This document shows, in pieces, positions 21,611 to 33,086 of a DNA stretch of 64,000 nt (its first letter is position 1; the number at the start of each line of letters is the position of its first letter). A program made the position numbers and the translations under genes. This stretch comes from Myxocyprinus asiaticus (lineage: Eukaryota; Chordata; Actinopteri; Cypriniformes; Catostomidae). Location: positions 17,202,492 through 17,266,491 of the forward strand of contig NC_059372.1 of the NCBI RefSeq assembly GCF_019703515.2. The letters are read 5' to 3'. A model generated the notes under the pieces. The model was not told the origin of the DNA, made no database searches, and saw nothing but the letters and a program-made list of their open reading frames with translations.

Positions 21611-22732
21611 AATGACTGCAACTTGTCATTAAGAAAGGTGACACGTTTGTGAAAAACTAGATGGACTGACATTTTGCTTTCAAATGTTCAGGAATTACAT
21701 CAGCTTTTAGTCCTTATGTTTCATTAGCATTAATGAAGGAGATATGTATGCCAAATGTAAACCTTGAATGTAAGTTGCTTTGGATAAAAGTGGCTTGTAG
21801 GTAATAGAAGTCCAGAATGTCTACCACAATTGCATGCTAAATGCAGACAGCAATGAAATGCCAGTGGACTGCAAAAATGTAGTGGACAGATGGTTAAAAT
21901 CTAAACTAGGAGCTGGGTATAGAAGGTGGAAATAAAGGCTAGATATTCTTTATATCAGCTGACTGGAGGTCAGTTTGTGTTGTTGGACTGTCTCCAGGCC
22001 TTTCATGCACTGAGAGACAGCGACTCTGTGGCCTTTCATAAAGACTGAAAGAGACTGACTGAGTGAGGACTTGGTTGGATAAGGATTTTAATCTTGTTAA
22101 GGTTGAACCTGAGGTGATACAGTAAGTAGCGATTCCATTTGAAATGACTTTAGGTTTTCTCTGTGGTTAAAGAGGTTCGACAGAAGGTATACCTGTGTAT
22201 AAATGTATTCAGCATAGCCATGATTTTTTTGTTTTTTTACGAGCATAAAAGGAGCCTTGTTGGTTACGTTAGTTAAGAAGTCTGGTTGGGACACCAGCAT
22301 ACCCGCATCCCATCCCAAATCAGCATCTACAATACAATTCTGGTAACCAGCAATGCTGTTCAACAAGGTATGATATAATCATTCAACTGTCATCCTAATC
22401 TAAAGGTCACCTGATAGCTACACTTTTATTCACTGTTATTATCTCACAAGAATGAGATTGTACAACATCCAAAGGTCACTTTAAATAAGACAACTGCTCT
22501 CTTTTTTCTGCTAGTCATTTAAAATACATCAGTAAGCAGAGGCATTCAGACTGCTCTAATTTTGCAAAGTAATTGTGTCAACATAAAATTGCATATTCCT
22601 GCATTCTGTCTATCCAACACATACATAAATACCAAGCATACATGCTTGTTTTTACACTTTCTTCCATCAAATAAGAGCCCAGATCACAATGACTGCCTTT
22701 TCTGCAGTCTGTTACTATTGGAAAATCAAAAT
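21611..22732. other. Intergenic sequence with a short L2/SINE-tail-like patch
   Basis: At 21769-21800 the string GTAAGTTGCTTTGGATAAAA resembles the stem-loop 3' tail known from fish L2 LINEs and their SINEs (UnaL2 type); that link is inferred from memory of the motif. The rest shows no gene. Confidence 0.4.
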
Positions 22733-23513
22733 CAAATAAAATCAAATCACTTTTATTGTCACACAAGTGCAATAGTGTGTGAAATTATTGGGTGCAGTTC
22801 CGAGCAACATAGCAGTCGTGACAGTGATGAGACGTATACCAATCTACAATAAACATCAAATTACACAACACAATTTAAAATCTAATATACACATAATTAC
22901 ACATAACACAATATACAAATAATAACATACAATGTACATTATACAATACACACAATATAGAATTCACATTATACAATAACAAAAAATAGTATATATAGTA
23001 TATATAGAAGGTACAGTAGGTTGTATTGTACTGTATTGACATTCAAGCTGTCGATTGATAGTCAGTTGCCAGTGTGTTGTTAAGAGAATATAATTTATGG
23101 CAGTCTAGTGTGAGATAATAAGATTAATAAAGTGCAGTGCTGATGTATATTGATCGTGAGAGATCAAGAGTTCAGAAGTCTGATTGCTTGGGGGAAGAAG
23201 CTGTCATGAAGTCGGCTGGTGTGGGTCCTGATGCCGCGATACCGCCTGCCTGATGGTAGCAGTGAGAACAGCCCATGGCTCGGGTGGCTGGAGTCTCTGA
23301 TGATCCTCCGAGCTTTTTTCACACACCGCCTGGTGTATATGTCCTGGAGGGAGGGAAGCTCACCTCCGATGATGTGTCTGGCAGTTCGCACCACCCTTTG
23401 CAGGGCTTTGCGGTTGTGGGCGGTGCTATTGCCGTACCAGGCGGAGATGCAGCCAGTCAGGTTGCTCTCTACAGTGCTGGTGTAGAACCGTGTGAGGATG
23501 TGGCGGTTCATTC
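22733..23513 (-). mobile_element. 5'-truncated L2/CR1-like LINE, second copy
   Basis: Minus-strand 3' part of a LINE: the RT C-terminus (23164-23511), about 400 bp of AT-rich 3' region, and a tail of AAATC-type short repeats (22733-22760 on the plus strand). It belongs to the same clade as 5677-6977 but differs in sequence. The 5' end is truncated at about 23513. Confidence 0.75.
23164..23511 (-). pseudogene. LINE reverse transcriptase C-terminal fragment
   Basis: A 115-codon open frame with ISAWYGNSTAHNRKALQRVV, RTARHIIGGELPSLQDIY, CVKKARRIIRD and LLPSGRRYRGIRTHTSR, ending FFPQAIRLLNS. This order equals the C-terminus of the RT at 6039. It lacks all catalytic motifs. Confidence 0.8.
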
Positions 23514-24059
23514 CAAATTATGAAACAGAGGGAAAAGAGTTTTTAGCATGACATATAATCACTCTATTGAAGTAAGTACATTCAATCTCTAAATCCCATT
23601 GTCTCTGAGGGGAATGAAGAGATGGAGATGTCAAATGTTCCATGGGTTTGAGGCAGGGATGCTGAATCAGTTTTGGAGAATTTAGTTATTTCAGTCTGAC
23701 TATACTGACTTTGATGTTTTTTTTATGTCTTCACATATTGCCAGAGAAGTGCTGTTTTTTCTTTGTCTCTTGTGCAGAATTTTGTATTCATAAGACGACT
23801 CACTGATGAAAAATCAGAGAAAGATGAAAAATAAAGAAAAGAAGAGATCACTCTGTACACAGAGCCACAGGTGGGCTCAGCAGTCAAACACTTAAAAATA
23901 AATGTTCTTCACTGGTTCTGGGGGCTGGCTCTATAGAGTTCTTGAGTTGCTTTGTGTTTTTTGTTTTGTTTTTTTGTTTTTTGGAGATAGAAGTTCTTAA
24001 TATTGCATTATGAGTTCTTCAGATCAGTGTATTAGTTTCTGGTTTCTTTGAAATATTGG
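23514..24059. other. Intergenic sequence without gene
   Basis: Contains TTTTG-rich runs (about 23955-23985) and GGTTCT-type words that may belong to the repeat beginning at 24060. No coding feature. Confidence 0.4.
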
Positions 24060-27000
24060 CACAAAGATGGTTTTCTAAAAAACTAAAGCACAAAAAGTTA
24101 TTTGTGAAACTCAAAAAAGGTTCTCCAGGTTATAAAATCCCATTTGGTTCTAAGTGGCACCTTTTTTCTTTTTCTTTTTTTTTTTTTAATTCAAATAAGA
24201 ATACATTAAACTCATTCTTCTAATGTAGAGTGCTCAGAGTTTTGTATTGGATTCTTATGATTGAAAATGCTTATTTTTTCTTTTTAATTTGCTTCATAGA
24301 CCTGTAATTTTGTGTGAATGGTCTGTCTCTTTGTGTTTAATACTAAAAAGAATCTTCCACTTTCTCTTTATGACATCAGTGTCATTGTCTTCATCAGAAT
24401 GTGTGTCAGGAAGTATAAGTACAATGAATTCTCAAGTCCTGTGCCCTGTGTCCCCTGTCTTGTGTATTGATAGACATAAGTAAGTCATAAATTCCCTTGC
24501 ACATTACAGTTAACATGTTGATCATGAGGAAGTGTTAAATACTGAAACATTAAATGAAATGTATAGTAAAACTCTTACTCTGACATTCAAAAATGTATTG
24601 GGTTTGGACACTTTGACAACATTTAAATCTTTCCCGGGAGTTTGAGTTCTCCCCTGCTCACAACACAAAATATTTTGTTAAATCTTTCAGATAAGTGATG
24701 GTTACATTTATTTACAGAGAGACCAATGTTTTGTGTTCACTGTGGGAAAGCTTTAGGCCATCCCTGTGACTCAATGTCAGAATATGTGATGAAACTGCCA
24801 TATAACATTTGCAAACATTAACCTAAGGATTGCGAGATGATTATTTTGCTTTACCGTCTGTCCAGATGTTGTAGAAGAGTTGGGCATATAAAGGGGCAAA
24901 ATAAAGAAAAACTTTTAATTAACAATAACAGTATAGTATAAAGGACATGACATTGATAAATACATCAGATTTCTAACCAATATGAAATAGAGGGTTGGTG
25001 TGTCCAACCAAAATAGTCTCATGAGAATTCGTCACAATACGAGGTAGTACTTAATTTGTATGAAAACTATTGACTTAAACATTAACCAATCACATATGCT
25101 TTACAAACACGTGTTTGGAACCCGGAAATTTCACTTTCTTCTGCATAACACATCAGTTATTTTTATCAATAATGTCATGGTTATGTTTAAGCTCTGGTTA
25201 GGGTAAGGTGTTACACTATATGGCTATATTTAGGGATGGTTTGGGTTAAAGATACGAGAACACAGTTTTGGATTAACACGGAACAAATGCCACATCATGA
25301 ACTACAAGGACATGAAGGAAAGCAAATCTCATTGGCGGTCACACTACACTTCGCGCTCCATTCACTCTTAGTCAAACGCATCCGAATACGGGAGAACGAA
25401 ATGTTGCACTCCACTGCGTACAAGAGTTCAAGTTTGGCAAACTCTGACCTGTGAATACAAATGAATAATTAACGCATGTGAATTGGTATGAATTCGACAC
25501 CTCGTACTACTGTGACAAATTCTTGTGAGATCAGGTTGGTCCAACTGAAATATATTTTAAATAAAGACATGAAAATATTAATTGAGGACAGATGTGCCAC
25601 TGTCATTTCGATAACTAACATAAAATAATATCAATAATAACAGTAATAAGAAGGTTGGTTGTTATAAAATTCATTAAATGTTTAGAGAGTCAGACACAGT
25701 GAAGACTCAGTTACCAAGGATAGCTTCTGAAAGCAACCATCAATGGCCATAACTTATCCCTCAAAGATATCTGACTTGGCCTCTCACCTCTCATTTGAGA
25801 AAATTCATCCCCTCCTCCATCCCTCTCCCATTGCCTTCCTTGTCCACCCTAGGATTTTCACTCTGTGCAGAGCGGCAATGTCCTTTTGAGATGTCCTTCA
25901 ACTTTAAAGAAATAAAAAAGCAAGTCATAACTTCTAACCCTATGCTGTTGGCCCAAAAGTTAGCAAATGGAACAAAAACAAATGTGTGAGTTTAATAAAG
26001 AAACTGATGTGAATGTTATCCAATCACAAAGTAAGCAGCTGTACTTTGGACATGGGGAGGTCATATAAATCAGCAGAAAAAATTGTTACCCTGCCTGAGT
26101 CATAAGGCACACCTTAAGGAAAATTAGCTTTTTTTCTGGTCACAATGTGTATATCAAGATTTTTAAAAAATAGGTTTCTTTTCATTGAATATTGATGGAG
26201 CAACATAATTTGTGTGAAAAGAAATAATAACGGAAGATTGCTTTGATTAAAATGTATTTATTTAAAAAAAGGTGCCGAGGGAACATTTTACCCCACACTA
26301 GGGTTATAGTGATATTATTCATATTGGGTCAAATTTGTCAACTTAGGGAAATACTTCTGAAATAGCAAGATGATTTTTTGAGTAACAAATTATGATAATA
26401 CATCTTCAAAATCACCACTTAAGAAAAGGGTTAACAATTATGTTCATTTCAATCACATTCTGCATTTCATTACATCTCAAGAAGCCTATGTTATAAACAA
26501 ATGTATTTCCATTGTGATTGGATCGGTTAATGTGAGTCCACTTTTTCATAACAAATCTATTCCACTCATTTAAGAAAAACAATGTGTTTTATGGGGACCT
26601 TAAGCCCTTTCTTACCATTCACTTTTGTGTATGTAGGGTAGACTGAGTACAGTTGTACTGCACAAATACAGAGCTGAATAAACATGCAATTTCTTCACAT
26701 TAAGATACCTTTATCTATCTACTAAAAAAAGATGCAAAAAACCTGCATACATTGATCCTGTTTTCTAAAATTAGTGTTTGAAATCAAGGAGTGCTTTTGT
26801 TACAACTGTCCCCATACCAGGTACAGTTGTAACACTACCCTGGGACAGTTGTAATGTCCTAAACAAGGCGTTATGCCTGACTTAAGTGAAATATATGGAC
26901 ACCTTTTATACTCTGTGATTGTTTTCAAATATTGCTAATGCTTGCATATTTATTATTTCAAACACATCAGCTGGAAATACTCTCTTAGTTTTCCTCACCC

Positions 27001-27285
27001 TGATATGAGGCACCCTGTGACATGCACACACATGCAAACAAACCAAAAATACTAATTTACAATCATATTTCTAGAGGAAAATTAAGAGGAAAAATGAAGC
27101 CTTATTGGATAAGAATCCAATACAAATCTCTGAGGTCTCTACTTTAGGAGAATGAGACCAGTTTATTTCAATTTATTCTTATTTGAAGTAAAAAGGTACC
27201 ACTTTGAACCAAATGGGATTTTATAACCTGACGACATAGGAGAATCTTTTTTGAGTTCCACAAATAGCTTTTCATGTTCAAATTC
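24060..27285. mobile_element. 3.2-kb element with ~200-bp inverted ends
   Basis: The left arm (24060-24262) holds TTATTTGTGAAACTC, AAAAAAGGTTCTCC, GGTTATAAAATCCCATTTGG and TGTATTGGATTCTTAT. The right arm (27100-27285) holds their inverses in mirror order: ATAAGAATCCAATACA, CCAAATGGGATTTTATAACC and GAGTTCCACAAATA. The interior is AT-rich with no transposase frame and contains another MITE (24993-25548). It may be one old element, or two copies of a shorter repeat inserted in opposite directions. Confidence 0.5.
24993..25548. mobile_element. MITE with GGTTGG...CTCATGAGAATT inverted ends
   Basis: The left end has TGTCCAACCAAAATAGTCTC, ATGAGAATTCGTCACA and ACGAGGTAGTA. The right end has the inverse order: CACCTCGTACTACTGTGACA, AATTCTTGTGAGATCAGG, TTGGTCCAACTG. 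It is related to the element at 39458-39928 and the fragment near 55686. Non-coding. Confidence 0.6.
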
Positions 27286-28019
27286 TATCTATCTATCTAT
27301 CTAAATTCATTAATTTGTTTTGCGTAGCTATCTAAGCTTTCTGACTGAATAAAAGCTAACAAAACTCTAGAAGGAGCATTGGCAACCATGGCCCTTATGT
27401 AGCGGGTACAGTTGTGATACTACATCTGTCCTCCGCTGATCACCTTGCATGTTTGCCTGATTTTCTCCATGACCGTCCATCCTAGAATGTCCCAATACAT
27501 TGATTGAAGGCAGACAAATCAATGATAACAACAAGCAAAGTTTCCTTTCATGGTTACTCAGAAATAATGATTTATTCACCATGAAGGAAAGAACATGAAA
27601 AAATATGATCAATGTGGACTATGTTCTTCAAATTTTCCACACATGAGAGGATGCTAATGTGAATATGCATACTGAAAATGAAAGTTCAAACCTACATTAG
27701 ACGGGAAATATTCACAGTGTTTCTGTTGTACTTGGTCTACCAAATGTGATACAGCAAGGTCTCCACAAACTGGAAGAAATTCAACCTTAGCTGTTTTAAA
27801 TATATTTGAATATTATTTTCTAATCTTCTGGCTTCTGTTCAAACACCATCTGACAGCCACATTTAGCTAAAAAAAAAACAAAAAAACAATTCAGCTAAAA
27901 ATGCTATGTTGATTTTGAGGATGCTGCTTTACCAAAGTTGCCATTGTCCTCTCAAAATGCTGGAGAGGATTAAAGAACACACTGTTTTACACATACAAAA
28001 CATCCACACCCTCTCTTTA
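27286..28019. other. Upstream flank of clstn1
   Basis: Non-coding. Has a (TCTA)n tract at about 27283-27301 and an A-run near 27870-27887. Base composition rises from AT-rich to CpG-rich at about 28020. Confidence 0.5.
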
Positions 28020-28325
28020 TCTCGCTCTGAGGTTTGGCTATGCAAAGGGCAAAGCGGGCGGCCCGCACTCCCACAATAACAGTCCTGACGTCAGCCAGAC
28101 ACCGCTCCCGTTGGATGCAGCTGCGGAACGGCGAGAGAGACTGAACGGTGATTGAAAGAGGAAAGTTGAACGGCGGTGGCGGCAGCCATCTTAGAACTAC
28201 CGTACTAATCCGAGATATACATCTCCTGGATCATTTTAAACACCAAGCGAAATTAGATTTTATCGGGCAAGAGGAGACAGAGTTACGTTGTTTACATCGT
28301 TCGGTGTTTTTATTACGAAGGCGCG
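28020..28325 (+). promoter_or_regulatory. clstn1: clstn1 promoter and 5' untranslated region
   Basis: A CpG-rich island in an AT-rich window, directly before the first coding exon. It contains a GC box GGGCGG (28056-28061) and a perfect palindromic CRE TGACGTCA (28086-28093). It also contains GCCATCTT (28185-28192), a YY1-type element often found just after vertebrate transcription starts. No TATA box is apparent. A CRE would suit a neuronal gene responding to cAMP/CREB. The exact start site is not visible. A nine-codon upstream frame (28115-28144) would be in the leader if transcription starts before it. Confidence 0.6.
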
Positions 28326-28407
28326 ATGCGGATCGGCGGGTTGAAACCTTTCGCTTCTGCAGTCGGTGTGCTTTTAGGACTATTATGCGCGGTGGACGCA
28401 TCCAAAG
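28326..28407 (+). CDS. clstn1: Calsyntenin-1, first coding exon (signal peptide)
   Basis: Calsyntenin-1 is a type I membrane protein with two cadherin domains. It links cargo to kinesin-1 and acts at synapses. This exon encodes residues 1-27 plus the first base of codon 28. The start is MRIGGLKPF, followed by a hydrophobic core ASAVGVLLGLLCAVDA: a normal signal peptide with a basic n-region and a likely cleavage site around AVDA-S-K. It ends at a consensus donor (AAAG then GTAAGA). Joined to the exon at 62667 it gives SKVNKHKPW, as I recall fish calsyntenin-1. An upstream in-frame start was not seen; an overlapping frame from 28148 is in a different phase. Confidence 0.9.
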
Positions 28408-28429
28408 GTAAGATTTATCTCTTCTAAAT

Positions 28430-29145
28430 TAAATATGTAACATTTGTTACGTAAAAAAATAAATAAATAAATAATAACATACATTTTTTATATTCAAGAT
28501 TTCAAAGTTGGTCTCTTTAAATTCTGCTCAAATATTAGCCTACCCAACAAGAAAAATCTGGAAATAAAAAATAATTGTAATAAATTATAAAAGGTTCAGT
28601 TAATGACGCTCGTCCTGGAATAGACGAATGGATGTATAGAGTCCTGCGCTGTCGCGCGTACCGTACATCGCACCGTATTACAAATCTGTTTCTACTGCAG
28701 TTTGCCGGCTCATAACGAAAAGATGTCATTTCTTAATTTCTATGGCCTGTCAGCTGTGAATTGTCCACTTTCCCCTCACGGTTCCGCTTCACTTGACATC
28801 TGTTTTCGAGTGTCAATCCTTTACAACAACAATCTTCTGTGCCAGTAGTGTTTTGAGGTAAAATCTGTCTTTTGTATCTACGTTATTTTAGCTACTCCAT
28901 TCCCCCGGGCTGTTTGTGTAATTGTATCCGATAACTAGACTAACTTGTTTGTGATTTCTATTAGGCCTAATATATACCTATAAAATGATTAAGTGTAGAG
29001 ATTAAAAGGCCCGTGCTTATTGCAGATCCCGTGTGAAATACTAGTATGTGTGGTCTGGTTTTTAAAATGCATCTTCATGGGACACACGCAGTCAAATATG
29101 AGTGAAGGACATCGCTGCAGGTGCAAGCGCAGACAGTACAGCAAT

Positions 29146-29192
<47 letters not shown>

Positions 29193-29497
29193 GGCTATAT
29201 GTGCGAAGCATTTGCTTGCGAAACGCTGCCTTCCAGAAATATCTTGCCTATTAGTGACCTTGTTCATTTTTCTTAAAAGTGCATATCTAACAGTTAGTTG
29301 CACTTTAACGTGGACCTAATGAAGGAAATATCATAATATATAAATAACTATATTGTTTGCTTGCAAATACAAATCAAATCCAATATATAATCATTTAATA
29401 TAGGGGGTGATGGTAATAGAGCTGTTCAGGTTGTAGTCCAAAAACCCAGAAGAAAATTAGCCATTGGTTCCCTGGGGATATTCCTATGAGTTTTTAT
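28430..29497. other. Intron 1, proximal part
   Basis: Mostly unique AT-rich DNA with AATA-type simple repeats at 28458-28480. No exon or transposon end recognised other than the dinucleotide repeat listed separately. As the first kilobase of the first intron it could hold enhancers; this is not visible. Confidence 0.4.
29147..29189 (+). repeat. (CA)n microsatellite
   Basis: About 21 uninterrupted CA units. Confidence 0.97.
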
Positions 29498-30568
29498 TAG
29501 GGATGCACCGATACTCATTTTCTCTTCCGATTCCGATATCTGAAATCTCAGTATCGGCCGATACCGTTCCCGATCCGATACCAGTGTTGTTTTTTTTGCA
29601 TAATCAGTTTAAAATATCTCATTGTGTGGAAAGAATTAAGGGGTACTCTTTTATATGTAAAGAAACACAAACCTCTAACTACACATTATTTCAATATAAA
29701 TGTATAGCTTATTTAGAAACACTTTATTGTTAACTAGTCTAGTGGGTAATGTAGCAGCACAATTAGCAGTAATTCCAGTCTAAGTCTTCAGTAGAAAAGA
29801 AGCCAGGTTTCTTTGCATTTTTTAAAACTTGTATCTGGAAGTTAAAGGATTCAAATATCTTTTTGTTCAGTTTAGCTGTAAGATATTAATCCACTTTTCA
29901 TTCAGAGTTATTTTTTAGAACCCATTCAACTCAAATATTGTTATGATTTGAAATTACATAATAATAATACATTATTATTATTGACTTTTAGAATTTTTAA
30001 ATACAACAGTAATATATTTCAGTTGTGCACCTTTATCTTGAAAACCATCAGGCAGATAGTCCTGTATGTGTCTGTATGTAGGCTTCACAGTGGTTTAATT
30101 CACATCTTATTCAAATTCTGGTAAATTGCTCCTCTGGTGCCATTCTAAATGCATATTATATGTGAACTAATCTATTGATCATCTACATCTGAGATGTTGT
30201 TTGTGAGTAACACTCGCATATGAAAGTAGCCGCGACCGCTTCACCAGCTTGCGCGTGCTTATATTTGTGTCAACATAGCAGCTCCATTCACTAACGCTCT
30301 GCGTATTTACTTATTAAACTCAGCCTTTTGCGATTCACAGAGCTATCGTATGTCTTCAAGTGGCTTTTGATTAAAATGCATGAGTCATATGGACTACTTT
30401 AATGGTGCTTTTATGGTTATTTTTTCATTTTTGGAGTTTGACAGTAACGAATATGACTAACACACAGTATCGGGTTTGGATTTGGTTCGTCGGACCGATA
30501 CCCGATCTGTCTAAAAACATCAGTATCGGAGCCGTTACCGATCCAGGTATCGGATTGGTGCATCTCTA
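29498..30568. mobile_element. hAT-type element, GATGCACCGAT family
   Basis: Ends TAGGGATGCACCGAT and ATTGGTGCATCTCTA are inverted. A perfect 8-base duplication, GTTTTTAT, flanks it (29490-29497, 30569-30576). Near both ends are repeated inverted ATCGG/CCGAT words (for example GTATCGGCCGATAC), probable transposase-binding sites. The 1071-bp body has no transposase frame, so it is non-autonomous. Confidence 0.88.
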
Positions 30569-30639
30569 GTTTTTATAATGGGTTTTGAACTTATGAGTAA
30601 AATAATGTCTGTGGTAAACATTCACTGCAAATTTGAAAT

Positions 30640-30925
30640 CGGAAATTTAACACCCACAGAGTTAAAATCAACACTTTCCAGTGTTTATATGCAAAATACC
30701 GGAAAGATATTAAATTTACACTTTCTAACACTGCAATAGTGTTAAATGACAAACTCCAAGAGTGTAAAATTTTAACACCCAGTATGGAGTACAAGGACAC
30801 TAGTTTGGAGTTGATGAAGAGCTTTTAATTTAACACCAAACCAAAGTTAAAGTAACACTGAATAGTAGTAGTTTGTGCTCAATTTAAAAGTTACACTCAA
30901 ATAGTGTTGATTATACATTATAATA
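30640..30925. repeat. TTAACAC/GTGTTAA-rich patch
   Basis: Many short inverted words (TTAACACC, AGTGTTAAA, ACACTT, AGTGTAAA) spread over about 280 bp. Probably a decayed foldback-type repeat; ends unclear. Confidence 0.35.
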
Positions 30926-31189
30926 TGGTAGGTATTCCATATAATATTTTAAATTTGCTCTCCACACCCATCCCCACTCTATAATACAAAAATAATACAT
31001 AATACAAAAACATATTATTCCATGTGACTCATGCCTTGTTCTGAAAGCATACAATAAGGTTTGGTGAGAAACAAACCGCAATCTAATTAATTATTTAGTG
31101 AATATCTTCACCAAATGTTGCTCCCCTGAGTGCCTTCAAGAGAGTGCACGATAGCAGCAGTTCACGTAGACCCTAATAATTTATTAGAC

Positions 31190-31395
31190 TTCTGAATTAT
31201 ACTTTTGTGTCCTTTTGAAGCTTGAAGAGGTGGTCACCATAAACTGCCATTGTGAAATGACATAACCGAGAACAACATTTTTTCAAAATTTCTTCCTTTG
31301 TGTACTAAAAAAGAAAAAGTTCTGTAGGTTTAAAACAACATGGGGGTAAGTAAATAATGAGTGAACTTCCATTTTTGGGTGAACTATCCCTTTAA
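31190..31395. repeat. ATAGTTCACCC-type MITE, right half
   Basis: Ends CATTTTTGGGTGAACTATCC then CTTTAA, preceded by AACAACATGGGGGTAAGTAA. This is the same right end as the element at 53879-54825. The matching left end is absent. Confidence 0.6.
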
Positions 31396-31410
31396 GATTA
31401 AAGTTTGCAC

Positions 31411-33078
31411 TAGTGGTCGACCGATATATCGCAGAGGCTGATAAACCGGATGATGTTCTGACTTTTTTAATTATCGGCATCGGCTGATAAATTTTCCTGT
31501 TTGGCCGATTTTTTTCTTGAGGGCGCTGAAAATCGCCTGCTTGCATGTGAAGCGACTGAGACATGTAAACGACCAATCACGGTTCATTTAAATGGTCATA
31601 ATGTTAAAGTGCTCGCCTGTTTCATTCTCCCTCTCTCTCCTCAAAAATTCCCTGTAACTTTTAACTGTCTTGTCTAATGATAAAAAGGCAAATATCAATA
31701 AAACTAATATCATATATACCGTCTGCTAATAATAAACAGATGTAATAAACCAACCTCACAACTTCAGCAGATCCAGTATGCTGTGGAGCGCTGATTTATT
31801 TACCTCTAAAGCACGTATTCTTCAGCCTCTCCTCAGCAGTTCCCTGTCACTTTAAACTATCTTTTCTAATGATAAAAGGCAAATATCAATAAAACTTATA
31901 TTATATACCGTTTTCAAATATGCAGATATCTCATTTAAACAGGTGTAATTCATGAACCTCACAAAAATCCAGCGTTTTCTTCCCGTTGAGCGCTCACCTA
32001 ATATCTTCCTCTGAAGCATGTATTCTATCAGCCAGAATCAAAACTTCAGGATCAGGATCAAAAGTTCCTCTGATTCACAAATCATGAGGACAATCCAATC
32101 CAATCTGATCTAGGCTGTTTAAACTGTCTGGAGATTGCTGCTCGTGCTGGATCTACATGAGTGCGTGAGTGCAACCAAAGTCTTTCTAGCAAGTCAGTCC
32201 ACTGTCGGCCATCTTTGGAACACTCTCGGGAAGCTATTTCCAGTCATGACAGTGCAGCTCCTATCTACTTGAATGGGGAAAGACCAAAATGGTTGGTCAT
32301 GATTACAATCAAAGAATATATTTCAAATCAGCAGTAAAATCTGACAACACTTGTATCATAAATGGTGCTGCTTTACCTCAGATTATGCTAAAAAACTAAA
32401 TTTTCCCAGCTTTTATAGCTAATGCGCGTTCTCGAGTTGATTGACAGGTGATGTCTGTATCTAAAAGGTGATTGGCTCTTTTACCTTTAAGGCGGGACTT
32501 CCGATCTACATCCGTTGACCGTTGACTGCAGTTGGGCATTCTAATTTCTCCCATTAATTTTAATAGAAGTGGCCAGTCTCTGCTAAATATTCTCTGGTGC
32601 AACTTCAAAGTAAAAGCGCTTCACATGTGCTATAAGTAAATGTCTTATTCACTATGCACTGTATGTATAATTCGATTGATTCTGTATTTTTTGAGTAAAT
32701 GCGATTGCTAACGTGGACATGCCATCCATGTTTGCTGGACTACTGTGTGTACTATTATTTTCTTCTTCCTAATATGTTAATAATTTCTTCATGTGCAAAT
32801 AAAAGACTAAAATTTGATGACTAAACAGAAAACAGAAGAAACTGCTATCTACCATTTAAAATACAAGATACATTTTTTATTCTTTTTTACAAAGTTTTGT
32901 GTGAAATTGAGTAAATATTGTGCTAAATAAGAGTTTATTATTTTTTTTTAGCAATTTCATGTTTATGTTATTTACTATATTATATTGTGTGATATATCGG
33001 CATTGTATTTGCCTATCAGCCACCCTGCTCTCTAGATATCGGCATCGGCCATTAAAAACCCATATCGGTCGACCACTA
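31411..33078. mobile_element. hAT-type element, TAGTGGTCGACCGATAT family
   Basis: Left end TAGTGGTCGACCGATAT and right end ATATCGGTCGACCACTA form a near-perfect inverted repeat. A perfect 8-base duplication, GTTTGCAC, flanks it (31403-31410, 33079-33086). The 1668-bp body contains two similar blocks in direct order (GATAAAAAGGCAAATATCAA at about 31680 and GATAAAAGGCAAATATCAA at about 31870) and a GGCCATCTTTG repeat copy. No transposase. Confidence 0.9.
32192..32600 (+). repeat. GGCCATCTTTG repeat family, copy 3
   Basis: Shares CAGTCCACTGTCGGCCATCT, TCTACTTGAATGGGG, TTACCTCAGATTA, CTCGAGTTGATTGACAGG and AAGGCGGGACTT with 2807 and 12885. It is nested in the hAT element. Confidence 0.7.
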
Positions 33079-33086
33079 GTTTGCAC

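Noticed and set aside
22097..22366. 89-codon minus-strand open frame
   Set aside because: No family resemblance, low-complexity composition and no splice sites; likely chance.
26800..26870. Inverted ACAGTTGTAAC words as a transposon end
   Set aside because: The words are too short and lack a partner or target duplication, so no element could be defined.
28148..28411. 87-codon open frame covering the clstn1 leader and exon 1
   Set aside because: It begins at a GTG, lies in a different phase from the signal peptide, and passes through the splice donor at 28408. The calsyntenin frame from 28326 is clearly the real one.
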